This document shows, piece by piece, positions 36,772 to 44,786 of a stretch of DNA of 49,541 nucleotides; positions within the stretch are counted from its first letter, which is position 1; the number at the start of each line of letters is the position of its first letter. The notes under the pieces are model-generated. The model did no database searches. It worked only from the letters and a program-made list of their open reading frames with translations, and was not told the origin of the DNA. This stretch comes from Methanothrix sp. (GTDB taxonomy: Archaea > Halobacteriota > Methanosarcinia > Methanotrichales > Methanotrichaceae), in the NCBI GenBank assembly GCA_026394565.1, contig JAPKYA010000110.1:1-49541 (forward strand). The letters are read 5' to 3'. The position numbers and the translations under genes were made by a program.

Positions 36772-37365
36772 CTATTCAATTGTAATGTACTCATTTTCAA
36801 GCTTTTCAAGTTCTATTCTTATCTCGGAAATCAATTTGGATAAACTTGCCTTTTCGAGTTCATAGTTGGTGTAGAAACGAATATTTCCTGACTCAAGAAT
36901 AAGAAATTCAATAACATATAGAACAGATTTGCACAATCCCGGCAATATTGATATTTCAAGACTCCATGAAGATGGTACGAAGTGAATAAAATTATTTCGA
37001 AATTCATTTAATGTTTCCATGGCATAATCAGTTTCCATCGAAGCCAAAAGATTCTTACTACTAACACCTATCTTCATCCGATCTTCGGATTTTATGTCCT
37101 TATATAAATCTAAAAAATTTTTCATTCGTAGCTCGGGATAGTCGTCTCCAGAAAACATCGCATCTAGGAATTTTTTCCTATTTTTGCAGACATTGAATGA
37201 TGCGGTACCTTTCAATGCCAAGACCATAAATGCTTGAGTGGAGTTATGAAGTGCGATTATAACCCATTTCCAGTTGTAAGCATCTTCATGGATCTGCAGT
37301 ACAAATTGATGCGTCTTATGAAGCGATTTTATAGCTTCATTTGTTTCATCTGTCCGCAGCCACAT
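36772..37365 (-). CDS. HEPN-like protein, low G+C orphan
   Basis: 197 aa, not assigned to a named family. Helical throughout, with FRNNFIHFVPSSWSLE around residue 122: Arg123-x4-His128 matches the HEPN ribonuclease motif, and the following FVPSSWSLE is often seen in short HEPN-like proteins of mobile origin. Base composition is much more A+T-rich than neighbouring genes. The ATG follows one base after the stop of the broken ATP-grasp gene. HEPN proteins often act as toxins or in antiviral defence; no antitoxin partner is visible next to it. Confidence 0.55.
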   Translation of the reverse strand: MWLRTDETNEAIKSLHKTHQFVLQIHEDAYNWKWVIIALHNSTQAFMVLALKGTASFNVCKNRKKFLDAMFSGDDYPELRMKNFLDLYKDIKSEDRMKIGVSSKNLLASMETDYAMETLNEFRNNFIHFVPSSWSLEISILPGLCKSVLYVIEFLILESGNIRFYTNYELEKASLSKLISEIRIELEKLENEYITIE

Positions 37366-37366
37366 C

Positions 37367-37645
37367 TTAGCTCAAATCCTCCTTCCTAAACACGTACTCC
37401 CCCTCCACGTGCACCTCTTTTGGCATCCCTCCAAACCTCGCCCCCATGATCAGTTCTCCTATCTCCTCTCGGATTACCCTGGCGATGCAGATGATGGAGG
37501 TGGTCGGCCTGGCGTTCACATCCACCGCCCAGGGCCGCTCCCTCAGTACGAAGTCGATCCCGGTATAGCCGGAGAGCCCCAGTGTAGCTGCCGCCTTCCT
37601 CGCTTCAGCCCAAATTTCATCGGCGCGGGGTATTGCGTTAAAAAA
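37367..37645 (-). pseudogene. C-terminal fragment of an ATP-grasp ligase
   Basis: An open stretch of 92 codons without start codon: NAIPRADEIWAEARKAA, SGYTGIDFVLRERPWAVDVNARPTTSII and so on to the stop. GYTGIDFVL...DVNARPTTS is the metal-binding end of archaeal ATP-grasp enzymes of the MfnD/DUF201 kind. The first two thirds, including the ATP-binding loop, is missing. It begins in frame directly behind the stop codon of the secreted peptidase-like gene at 37646, so a deletion or insertion joined the two. Confidence 0.75.
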
Positions 37646-39448
37646 TCAGGGGAACGTGGGGGTTCCCACGCCCGGCAATCCGACGGAGCTCGGCCTGCTC
37701 ATACCGCTGCCGGAGGATGGGATCGGCCCAGATATCTTGGAGCTGGTCAAGTTCGTGATGTCTGGAATCTTTGCCATATCCGTGGGGACATTTTTAGAGA
37801 CGAATTGCAGCGACATCTCTTGCCTTCCCCCGTTCTTGCGAGAGACGACGAGAGAAGGCGTTGACACACCACCGATGGATCCGGCAAAGTCCATGGAAAC
37901 GGCATCATCCGGCCGCAACATTAGATCGAGGCTCTTGAATGAGGACGACGCCCCGCTCCCCGGATCAAGGGAGGTCAACAGAAGCTGCAGCGTTCCCGGC
38001 TTGAGATTTCCGAGCGTGCTCATGCGAAAGGCTTCCAGAGCCGGATTCATAGAGATATTGATCCTGCCGGATGGGTCGATTTTCAGGCCGCTAAGGGTGA
38101 TTCTCTGATAATCGGTATCTATTGAGATGGAGGGAGACAACTGGCTGCTGGCTCCAATGCTGACATTATATGCTTCATCCTCATGGAAAAGATCCATGCT
38201 CTGCTGCTGGCCCTGCCCCAGGTCAGGAACGGAGGAGGCCAGGGCAAAGCCTGGGGCAATGATGGCCGTATCTGCCTGATTTTTTTGGCTGCCATTGGCA
38301 GTGCTGCTGATTTCTATGGCCAGGTGAGAAGCATTTATCGTTGCTAAGGGAAGCAAAATGACTGGCGGATGAGCATTTCCGATGCCGGCAAGGCCAAACT
38401 TCAGACTGCGAATCTCTGCTCCCGGGATCTCATTTACAAACTGGCCCGATTCCAGGAGACCAACTCTGCTGCCGTTTTCATCCGTGATCAGTGCGCGAGC
38501 CTTGCCGCTCTGCCAGATCTGGATGTTTTTCGCGCCCTGCCCCACCCCTTTGCTCACATCATTCCCGGCAGCACTTCCATTGCCAGCGCTATTTTCCTCT
38601 CCGCAAAAATCGCACTGCTGCTGCCCGAGGCGCGAGGAGAGGGAGACAATCTCCAGATTCCTGGTGCTGGCGTTACCGGAATAGAGGCTGTTCGGCTCAT
38701 CCGGATTGACCGATGCCTGGTAGCGCCAGGTATTGGAGAGCGTATCCACCTCGATGAACCTACTTTCCTTGGGCCAATTATTATCATATACCAGAATACG
38801 GGCCGTGCCGTTGCCGCGATCCTCTACAGCAAAAGGCGTAATAGCGTGACCGCCGCTGCCGTCAGGCAGATAGATGCCCATGACCCACCATTCTCCGGAT
38901 CCGGAACCATTGCCGAAGGCCCCGGCCAGAGTGTCCAGCACCGCCCTGGGGGACTCCAGCACTTTCTTCGATCCGCCGGGACTTGTGACCTGGGTGGTCC
39001 ACCAGTAGCCTATCTCCCGCTGCAGCAAGACATCTTGCAGCGAGAGATCAATGACGCTGTTGCCACCAAAAAGGCTGGGGCTTGTCTGGTTGTAATACAT
39101 AAGGCTGGATAGGACGGCGATGCCCTCGCAGTGTCCCGATTTCATTGCAGAGACGGCCTGATTCATCCAGCGCTCGGCAGGATAGGTGAGTGTGCACTTG
39201 CCGCCAGCGGTGCTGGCGCAAACCTTGTCTCCGAACATGCGCTGCATCTCCGCCGGGGTCAGGTCGACGGTCTGGGGATTCTCGCCGTAATTTTGAAAGC
39301 CGAATCCATCGACATTGGGACGAAAACCGCTATCGTTTATCTCCGCACCTCCCAGAAAGATGCTGCTGTTATTCACGGCCCCCATTGCACAAAACAAGAT
39401 CGCATTTAGAGATAGTAATGCCATCACTGCAAGATATTGCTGCCTCAT
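37646..39448 (-). CDS. Secreted papain/C39-like cysteine peptidase-type protein
   Basis: 600 aa. Signal peptide LAVMALLSLNAILFCAMGA. A Cys-His-Asp/Asn set is visible: Cys107 in SGHCEGIAVL, His201 in GSGGHAITPFAVED and Asp222/Asn224 in LVYDNNWP, the order of papain-like and C39-like folds. From about residue 280 the protein is serine-, glycine- and asparagine-rich, with CDFC and many sequons, and beta-strand-like to its end, suggesting a cell-surface stalk. It is divergent to the small secreted gene at 39584, so they may share the control region 39449-39583. Substrate unknown. Confidence 0.62.
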   Translation of the reverse strand: MRQQYLAVMALLSLNAILFCAMGAVNNSSIFLGGAEINDSGFRPNVDGFGFQNYGENPQTVDLTPAEMQRMFGDKVCASTAGGKCTLTYPAERWMNQAVSAMKSGHCEGIAVLSSLMYYNQTSPSLFGGNSVIDLSLQDVLLQREIGYWWTTQVTSPGGSKKVLESPRAVLDTLAGAFGNGSGSGEWWVMGIYLPDGSGGHAITPFAVEDRGNGTARILVYDNNWPKESRFIEVDTLSNTWRYQASVNPDEPNSLYSGNASTRNLEIVSLSSRLGQQQCDFCGEENSAGNGSAAGNDVSKGVGQGAKNIQIWQSGKARALITDENGSRVGLLESGQFVNEIPGAEIRSLKFGLAGIGNAHPPVILLPLATINASHLAIEISSTANGSQKNQADTAIIAPGFALASSVPDLGQGQQQSMDLFHEDEAYNVSIGASSQLSPSISIDTDYQRITLSGLKIDPSGRINISMNPALEAFRMSTLGNLKPGTLQLLLTSLDPGSGASSSFKSLDLMLRPDDAVSMDFAGSIGGVSTPSLVVSRKNGGRQEMSLQFVSKNVPTDMAKIPDITNLTSSKISGPIPSSGSGMSRPSSVGLPGVGTPTFP

Positions 39449-39583
39449 AGTTCCCCTGCCTACATTGGATTTAAAATTGCTTAGTCGTTTTTCCTTGGGA
39501 CTTATACATCTTTTGCCGCAATATTAACGCAAAATTTAAATTCAAAGAAGCATGACGCAAGGAAAAAAAGAGTGGGTGTAAAA

Positions 39584-39850
39584 ATGAAGAGCTTCATAGC
39601 AATGGCATCAATGCTTCTGCTCGTATTCGCAGCTCAAGCTTTTGGACTTGCCTTCGGGACAGAGCAGACAACGACAAATGATTCGATTAACGCTACCCAG
39701 ATAAATGAAACCCTCAAGAATGCAACTCTCATCAATGGATCACTTGAAAATGTAACACTCATCAATGGGACGCTAGGAAATATGACTCCGACCCAAAATG
39801 ATTCGAATCCATTTGCAAATGCAAAGAACCGCCAGCCGGGTCACAGATAG
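39584..39850 (+). CDS. Small secreted sequon-rich protein
   Basis: 88 aa from the ATG at 39584 (GGGTG upstream; GTG 39572 is also open). Signal peptide FIAMASMLLLVFAAQAFG. The mature part has an imperfect repeat, NATLINGSLENVTLINGTLGNMT, and about nine N-x-S/T sequons in under 60 residues. It has no other recognisable fold. It is probably a heavily glycosylated surface peptide, by analogy with archaeal S-layer glycosylation. Confidence 0.6.
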   Translation: MKSFIAMASMLLLVFAAQAFGLAFGTEQTTTNDSINATQINETLKNATLINGSLENVTLINGTLGNMTPTQNDSNPFANAKNRQPGHR

Positions 39851-39867
39851 ATTTTAATCAATTTTTT

Positions 39868-41388
39868 TTATCCAATGATCAGCCTGCCTAACGTCACGAG
39901 AAATAAGGCCATAAGCAGCCATCCTACAATGCCCTCCGCAATTCCCAGATATTTATAGTGCCCCCGCAGAGGAAGCCCTTTTGAATTAGCGGTAAAGGCG
40001 ATCGTACTGTAGAAGAGAGAAGCTACCATGAGCTGGTGGCCGTGAATATCGTGAAAGCCTTCTACGCCCCTGCCAAGCCAATAAATAATGGAGAAGATGA
40101 GAATGATCACCATTCCGCAGAGAAGCGCATAGTGAGGACGCACCCCATAACCGCAAGAAAGCCAGGCCAATTCATCCAGAATTTTGGAAAAGCCGATCGG
40201 CTTACGAGCCTGATTCAGATATCGATACTCATAGTAGCATTCATTGGCATCGTTGCCCTGGCCGAGGTCCTTATAATTCTTGATCAACGAGAGGTAGGCA
40301 GCAGTGTCAAAACTGAGGATATCGCGTATCTGACTCCAGCTCACTATAAACCTGTTGATATCTGCTTTGGCCAGATACAAGCGAGATCCCCCGCTGAAGG
40401 TTGAACCATCAAACACCATACCGGCAATCTTTGTGCTATTCATTTTTAAATCGCCTTCAAAAGCGATATAAGACATATCCGTGGGTGCCTGAAATTGCGC
40501 ATTATCAAAATCGGCATCTTTACCGAAAACAGTATCGTTGAAGAATACCGGCCCATCGAACTTGGCATTCAAGAAACTGGCCACATCGTTGAAGTGAGCT
40601 TGAGAAAAGATGGAATCCTCGATAAAGTGAGATCGAGCAAAATCCGCCTGCCCAAGAAACTGCGCATGGAAAAAGCCTACGCCATTTGAGTACTTTGTTG
40701 CATGAAAGTCGGCGTTTTTTTCCAGTCGCGCATCTGCGAAGGTGCTGTAAGAATTGAACTGACTGCCGTAAAAATAGACGTCTCCAATGCATTGCGCGGA
40801 TTCGAAGTTGGCATAAGCACCATTGAATTCCGAGAAGGGAAACTGAATTTCTCCCATAAATGTAGCGTTATAAAAGGTTGCGAATTTATCAAACCAGACA
40901 CCGGCAAAGTCGGCCAGACCATTAAAATAGGTAAAATCAAAATTCCCACCATCTGTAAAGCGGGACATATTGAAGCTAGCCTCACCCAGGAAACGGCTGC
41001 CGTTGAAATTCGCTGCCGTCATGAATTTGGTTTCATTAAAAATGGCATTCCTTTGGAAAATGGTATTTTCAAAATTCACATCCCCATAAAATGTCACCCC
41101 TTTGCAGCTTACATTATCCCTGAATACTGAATTTGTTATCCTTATGGGAGTATATTGATCTATATTCAAAAATAAATCGCCCGCAATGATTACATGGTCA
41201 TAGATAGTAAGGCTACTATTTGCGTTTGCCATGACCTCTTGGGCAGATATCTCCCTTAGCTGAAAAGATTCTGATAAGGGCAAAACATTATCTGAAACCG
41301 CCCCGTTCGCCAATGCTGATAAAATTATTGACAGCATCAGGCATATCCTCAGGATCATTTCCTCACTCATGCCCAAAGCCGCCTTCAA
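39868..41388 (-). CDS. Pentapeptide-repeat protein with two-helix channel-like C-terminus
   Basis: 506 aa. Signal or anchor helix near the N-terminus (ILRICLMLSIILSALANG). Residues 80-340 are pentapeptide-type repeats with phenylalanine every fifth residue (ANFNGSRFLGEASFNMSRF, ADFAGVWFDKFATFYNATF), which build a right-handed quadrilateral beta helix. The C-terminal 110 residues have two membrane helices (LLCGMVIILIFSIIYWL and IAEGIVGWLLMALFLVTLG) around a loop STIAFTANSKGLP, the place of a potassium-channel filter. The TxGYG filter itself is missing. It is probably a membrane-anchored surface protein rather than a potassium channel. Confidence 0.72.
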   Translation of the reverse strand: MKAALGMSEEMILRICLMLSIILSALANGAVSDNVLPLSESFQLREISAQEVMANANSSLTIYDHVIIAGDLFLNIDQYTPIRITNSVFRDNVSCKGVTFYGDVNFENTIFQRNAIFNETKFMTAANFNGSRFLGEASFNMSRFTDGGNFDFTYFNGLADFAGVWFDKFATFYNATFMGEIQFPFSEFNGAYANFESAQCIGDVYFYGSQFNSYSTFADARLEKNADFHATKYSNGVGFFHAQFLGQADFARSHFIEDSIFSQAHFNDVASFLNAKFDGPVFFNDTVFGKDADFDNAQFQAPTDMSYIAFEGDLKMNSTKIAGMVFDGSTFSGGSRLYLAKADINRFIVSWSQIRDILSFDTAAYLSLIKNYKDLGQGNDANECYYEYRYLNQARKPIGFSKILDELAWLSCGYGVRPHYALLCGMVIILIFSIIYWLGRGVEGFHDIHGHQLMVASLFYSTIAFTANSKGLPLRGHYKYLGIAEGIVGWLLMALFLVTLGRLIIG

Positions 41389-41426
41389 AGTATCTAAATG
41401 TTTCCGTATTTTATAATTTTATCAAA

Positions 41427-42656
41427 TCAGAGCCCCAGTCGAGCTTGTTGAGGCACATTGACGCTTCCCAAGACCTTCAGACGATAATCCTGCTGCAACG
41501 TAGCCTTGAGCTTGCCGGAGTAAACGCTGAGTGTGATCTCCTTGGTCCGACCGTATCGACCTTTGCTTATTACGATCGTGTGCAATATGCCCAGCATATC
41601 CAGCTCTGCGATGAGATCTGTTATCCTGCGATGGGTCAAATAGTCGGTTTCAACCAGAGGGCAGAGCTGTTTGTACATGTTGTAGACGGCACTGGTGGTG
41701 ATGTTTCTTGTTCCCTGCTCTTCTAATAGAACAATGCTGTAGAGCACCAGTTTGGACTGGGTGGGCAGTGTCTTGATTACCTCTTCTACCCTGTCCTGCT
41801 CAATCTTTTCTCGGGCAGAGCGCACATGATCCTCGCTTACCACAACAGAGCGAGCTCTTTCAGCTAATTCTCCGGATATGCGGAGAAGATCCAGAGCTTT
41901 GCGAGCGTCTCCATGCTCTTGGGCCGCAAAAGCAGCGCACAAGGGTATGACGCTCTCTTGAAGAACGCCTGGACTGAAAGAGAGCTTGGCTCTCTGTTCC
42001 AGAATGTCTCTAATCTGCTCGGCATCGTAAGGCGGAAAGATGATTTCATCCTCGCCAAGGGAGCTTTTTACTCTTGGATCCAGAAACTCTGTGAACTTAA
42101 GATCATTGGATATGCCGATGATGCTGACCTTGGAGCGGAGCAGATCAGAGTTAATGCGGGAGAGGTTGTAGAGGACATCGTCTCCTTTTCTCACCAGCTT
42201 GTCTACTTCATCCAGCATTATCACGACAACTTGTTTCTCTCCATCTACAGCATTTCTGAACTCCGCATAGACTTGATCCGTGGGCCAGCCGGTCATTGGG
42301 ATCTCTTTGTCAAAATGCCTTGCTAGATGAGCCAGAATTCTGTATTGGGTGTCTACCACTTCGCAGTTGATGTAGATCACTGCACACTTCATATCACCAA
42401 AACTCGCTTCCTCTAGTTCTTTTCCCACGTACTTAGCGACTGCAGTTTTACCAGTACCGGTTTTTCCATAGATGAGAACATTGGAGGGGGTTTCACCTCT
42501 TAATGCAGGAACCAAAACAGATGCCAAGCCGTTGATCTGCTCATTTCTATGAGGCAGTTCGCTTGGTGTATAGGTAGGACGCAGGACATCCCTGGACTGA
42601 AAAATGCCTCCCTGCGCTAATAAATCAGCAAATAACCCTTTTGAAATAGATACCAA
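41427..42656 (-). CDS. cdc6: Orc1/Cdc6 replication initiator
   Basis: 409 aa, starting at TTG 42656 with GAGGGG about eight bases upstream. AAA+ domain: Walker A GKTGTGKTAV at residues 64-73, Walker B VVIMLDEVDKL, sensor IIGISNDLKF, and arginine-finger region DPRVKSSLGEDEIIFPPYDAEQI. The C-terminal winged helix (ITTSAVYNMYKQLCPLVETDYLTHRRITDLIAELDMLG) binds origin DNA. The gene reads away from an AT-rich 520-base gap with origin recognition boxes, the standard archaeal cdc6-oriC arrangement. Confidence 0.95.
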   Translation of the reverse strand: MVSISKGLFADLLAQGGIFQSRDVLRPTYTPSELPHRNEQINGLASVLVPALRGETPSNVLIYGKTGTGKTAVAKYVGKELEEASFGDMKCAVIYINCEVVDTQYRILAHLARHFDKEIPMTGWPTDQVYAEFRNAVDGEKQVVVIMLDEVDKLVRKGDDVLYNLSRINSDLLRSKVSIIGISNDLKFTEFLDPRVKSSLGEDEIIFPPYDAEQIRDILEQRAKLSFSPGVLQESVIPLCAAFAAQEHGDARKALDLLRISGELAERARSVVVSEDHVRSAREKIEQDRVEEVIKTLPTQSKLVLYSIVLLEEQGTRNITTSAVYNMYKQLCPLVETDYLTHRRITDLIAELDMLGILHTIVISKGRYGRTKEITLSVYSGKLKATLQQDYRLKVLGSVNVPQQARLGL

Positions 42657-42716
42657 GATAATTCCCCTCGAACAGTTTTTCTTGGTCTTGGGGGATATTA
42701 AGAGTTATGGTAAACA

Positions 42717-42737
42717 CCCCCTTGTTTCCAGTGGAAC
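42717..42737 (-). promoter_or_regulatory. Origin recognition box 1
   Basis: On the minus strand it reads GTTCCACTGGAAACAAGGGG followed by G, close to the archaeal ORB consensus (TTCCACTGGAAAC then a G-string). It is 60 bases upstream of cdc6. Confidence 0.8.
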
Positions 42738-42749
42738 TCAAGCCCCCTA

Positions 42750-42770
42750 CCCCATGATTTCCAGTGGAAC
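42750..42770 (-). promoter_or_regulatory. Origin recognition box 2
   Basis: On the minus strand it reads GTTCCACTGGAAATCATGGG followed by G, then a second G-run. It is 33 bases from box 1, about three helical turns, so both would lie on the same DNA face. Confidence 0.78.
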
Positions 42771-43039
42771 GATAATAAAAAGGGCGTAATTTCTCATGAT
42801 AGATAATGAAATAAAAAAGGCTTGTTGTATGGTTTGATTTGCTTATATATAAGTTTTTTTGTCATAGAAGCAATCCTTATTATCATTATTATTATAGATA
42901 GCATGGTTAGATTTTGTCGCAAAAGAGTTCTGCAAATCAATCGGTTCTTCAGTGAAGTCCGGATTACAGTAGAAAACTAGTAGTTGCACATCGCGAGAAA
43001 GAAATAGCTATTAAAAGTTTCTGCATAAAATTGAAGACC

Positions 43040-43079
43040 AGAGAGACTGAGTCTCCAGTGGAAATCATACGGTCTCTCT
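43040..43079. repeat. Inverted repeat enclosing a mini-ORB
   Basis: AGAGAGAC (43040-43047) and GTCTCTCT (43072-43079) are perfect inverted arms. They enclose the palindrome GACTGAGTC (43045-43053) and the mini-box CTCCAGTGGAAATC. Confidence 0.6.
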
Positions 43080-43157
43080 TCTACCTTGCATTTTTTGTTG
43101 TGGTTGCTCTCTTCTTAGGCTAAAGGACCATGCATGGCTGGTATCAGGAAACTTTTT

Positions 43158-43205
43158 TTTAAGCTACCAGCATGATCTCAAGCTACTGGTATGGTTTCAA
43201 GCTGG
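43158..43205. repeat. Imperfect 19-base tandem repeat at the end of the UPF0147 gene
   Basis: AAGCTACCAGCATGATCTC, AAGCTACTGGTATGGTTTC and a partial AAGCTGGCTGGC follow one another. The second and third units overlap the last codons of the UPF0147 gene; the first is in the origin gap. Confidence 0.5.
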
Positions 43206-43453
43206 CTGGCAACATTCCAGATCAAAGTTCTTGTGTGAAGAGGAATATTGGGGTCATTGCTTATCTCGTCAAGTATGGAGATGGCAGATGCGGCCTTGAT
43301 TGCTTCGCTTACTCTCTCGTCCATGAGGATGGATTTAACGTTCTCTGCGGAGCGCCTGATGTTCCTCGGGACGGCATCATCGCTCATAATACGTTCTAGT
43401 ACCTCAACGCATTGCTTAAGGACATTATCAGCTGTCGTAGAATCACCACCCAT
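43178..43453 (-). CDS. UPF0147 family protein
   Basis: 91 aa from the ATG at 43453; the frame is open to a GTG at 43537, but a TATA-like TTTAAATA lies inside that extension, so the shorter form is preferred. The sequence [29 protein letters not shown]...[33 protein letters not shown] covers the whole UPF0147 helical family. Function unknown; restricted to archaea. It reads towards the origin. Confidence 0.88.
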   Translation of the reverse strand: MGGDSTTADNVLKQCVEVLERIMSDDAVPRNIRRSAENVKSILMDERVSEAIKAASAISILDEISNDPNIPLHTRTLIWNVASQLETIPVA

Positions 43454-43551
43454 TTCTGGGAAAAAGGTTATGACGATATCCGTCTTAATCAGTTGAGGAG
43501 TGATGATATGGTCGTTGTATTTAAACGTATGTGGCACGTAGGTGATGAGAC

Positions 43552-43962
43552 ATGGATGAGGATGAAGTTCTTAGCAAGATAACCAAGCTCCTGGAGCAGG
43601 GCTGCACCATGTTGGCCACACATCATGACTGTGGCGCACCTCTTTTTCGTTGCCGGGGTGAGGTCGTCTGCCCCGTCTGTTCTTTTGCCGATGAGCCTAA
43701 TTCGCAGGCAAGAGCGCGGCCTTCCGGCTTATCCGGGGCAGAATTGGAGGAAAAACCAAAATCTGATCGCGCACATTTGCCGGAGAGAGAGGAAATAGAT
43801 GAAGAATTGATTGCTGCGATAGGCAATCTGCGTGTTTCTCTCTTGCATAGGTTGCGAGAGATCGCTGCAGTCCTGGAAGATGAGCATGATCCGGATAAGC
43901 TGAAAAAGCAACTGGACTGCTTGGAAGGATTGTTGCGGGTGCTGCGATCTTTGCAGAGGTGA
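43552..43962 (+). CDS. Sjogren's autoantigen-1-like zinc ribbon protein
   Basis: 136 aa. The N-terminal part [35 protein letters not shown] has a CxxxC-like and CPVC pair and matches the archaeal homologues of Sjogren syndrome/scleroderma autoantigen 1. The C-terminal half is an acidic and then leucine-rich helical region ([27 protein letters not shown]), a likely coiled coil. Family function is unknown. It lies between UPF0147 and the third origin box, on the far side of the origin from cdc6. Confidence 0.85.
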   Translation: MDEDEVLSKITKLLEQGCTMLATHHDCGAPLFRCRGEVVCPVCSFADEPNSQARARPSGLSGAELEEKPKSDRAHLPEREEIDEELIAAIGNLRVSLLHRLREIAAVLEDEHDPDKLKKQLDCLEGLLRVLRSLQR

Positions 43963-43963
43963 T

Positions 43964-43983
43964 CTCCACTGGAAATAAAGGGG
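43964..43983 (+). promoter_or_regulatory. Origin recognition box 3 (opposite orientation)
   Basis: CTCCACTGGAAATAAAGGGG on the plus strand is an excellent ORB. It faces away from boxes 1 and 2 and lies 1.2 kb from them. Its AAGGGG also sits where the ribosome-binding site of the lipoprotein gene would be. Confidence 0.75.
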
Positions 43984-43991
43984 TTGATCAA

Positions 43992-44786
43992 TTGAGTGTA
44001 AAAATTTTTAGTAAGTGTGGTATAACTCTAATTTTATTTCCTTTTATCCTGGCGTTATTCTGTCTGACGGGCTGCCTGGAGAAGGCAGGGGACATCACTC
44101 AGACGCCTTCTACGATGCCTGAGGGTCAGCCGGCAATGCAGATGGATTTTGATGCTGAACTACGAAACGATCTTTTTAGTGTGCGGGGGGACCTTATGCT
44201 GTCCGGCAATAGCTCGCTTGCTTATCTCATGCTCAATGCCACTCTATGTCAGGGGGAGAGAGAGCAATTAAACACCAAATACCTGCTGATGCAGATCGAG
44301 CCGAACCGGGATTACAGCTTTGAGATCGCCAAGAATGTGAAAATTCCGGCAGGAGAATATGATTGTGCAATAGAAGCAAAGGGTCCCCAAGGCGTTTTAG
44401 CGATGGAGAGCAGGAGAGTCAGCCTGGAAAAGTCCGGGCAAGAGCGGGCATTCGAGCAAGTACCATGGCCGGTGGATCTGGATGAAGAGTTTTCCAAGCA
44501 AAAGCTGGATGAAGAGCGGCCCGTTGAGGAGAGCATCTCTACGAAAGAGACGCAGGATGCTCCGGAAGAGATAGGTGGCAAAGAATCCGTTGCAGGAGTG
44601 GCATCGTCTTCGACTTTGTCCAATGAGGCGAAAGCCACTTTTATGGGAAGCATTACCTCGAAAAAGTACCATCGAATGGACTGTCGCTATGCTCTCAAGA
44701 TAAAGCCGGAGAACCGCATCTACTTCCAGAACATGGAGGACGCAAAGAGGCAGGGCTATCTTCCTTGCAAGAGCTGCAATCCTTAG
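43992..44786 (+). CDS. Lipoprotein with C-terminal Ada-like metal-binding domain
   Basis: 264 aa from the TTG at 43992; the frame back to GTG 43959 would put the origin box inside the gene. A lipobox L-T-G-C with Cys28 follows the membrane segment ITLILFPFILALFCL, so the mature protein is lipid-anchored. Residues about 30-150 have a beta-rich pattern. An acidic low-complexity linker (KQKLDEERPVEESISTKETQ) leads to the C-terminal 45 residues FMGSITSKKYHRMDCRYAL...YLPCKSCNP, an Ada zinc-binding-like domain with its cysteines. This domain is frequent at the end of secreted proteins and nucleases, without DNA repair function. Convergent with cbiE. Confidence 0.72.
   Translation: MSVKIFSKCGITLILFPFILALFCLTGCLEKAGDITQTPSTMPEGQPAMQMDFDAELRNDLFSVRGDLMLSGNSSLAYLMLNATLCQGEREQLNTKYLLMQIEPNRDYSFEIAKNVKIPAGEYDCAIEAKGPQGVLAMESRRVSLEKSGQERAFEQVPWPVDLDEEFSKQKLDEERPVEESISTKETQDAPEEIGGKESVAGVASSSTLSNEAKATFMGSITSKKYHRMDCRYALKIKPENRIYFQNMEDAKRQGYLPCKSCNP

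Larger units (their letters stand above)
42657..43177. other. Probable replication origin (oriC) beside cdc6
   Basis: 521 bases without a gene. It contains two origin recognition boxes (42717-42737 and 42750-42770), a mini-box at 43053-43066, the 12-base palindrome CTTATATATAAG (42842-42853) and a strongly AT-rich stretch (about 42775-42920, with TTATTATCATTATTATTATA), a good candidate for the unwinding element. A third full box lies further on at 43964-43983 in opposite orientation. Confidence 0.75.

Noticed and set aside
38369-39112. 247-codon plus-strand open frame opposite the secreted peptidase-like gene
   Set aside because: Antisense shadow; the minus-strand reading has signal peptide, catalytic motif and sequons.
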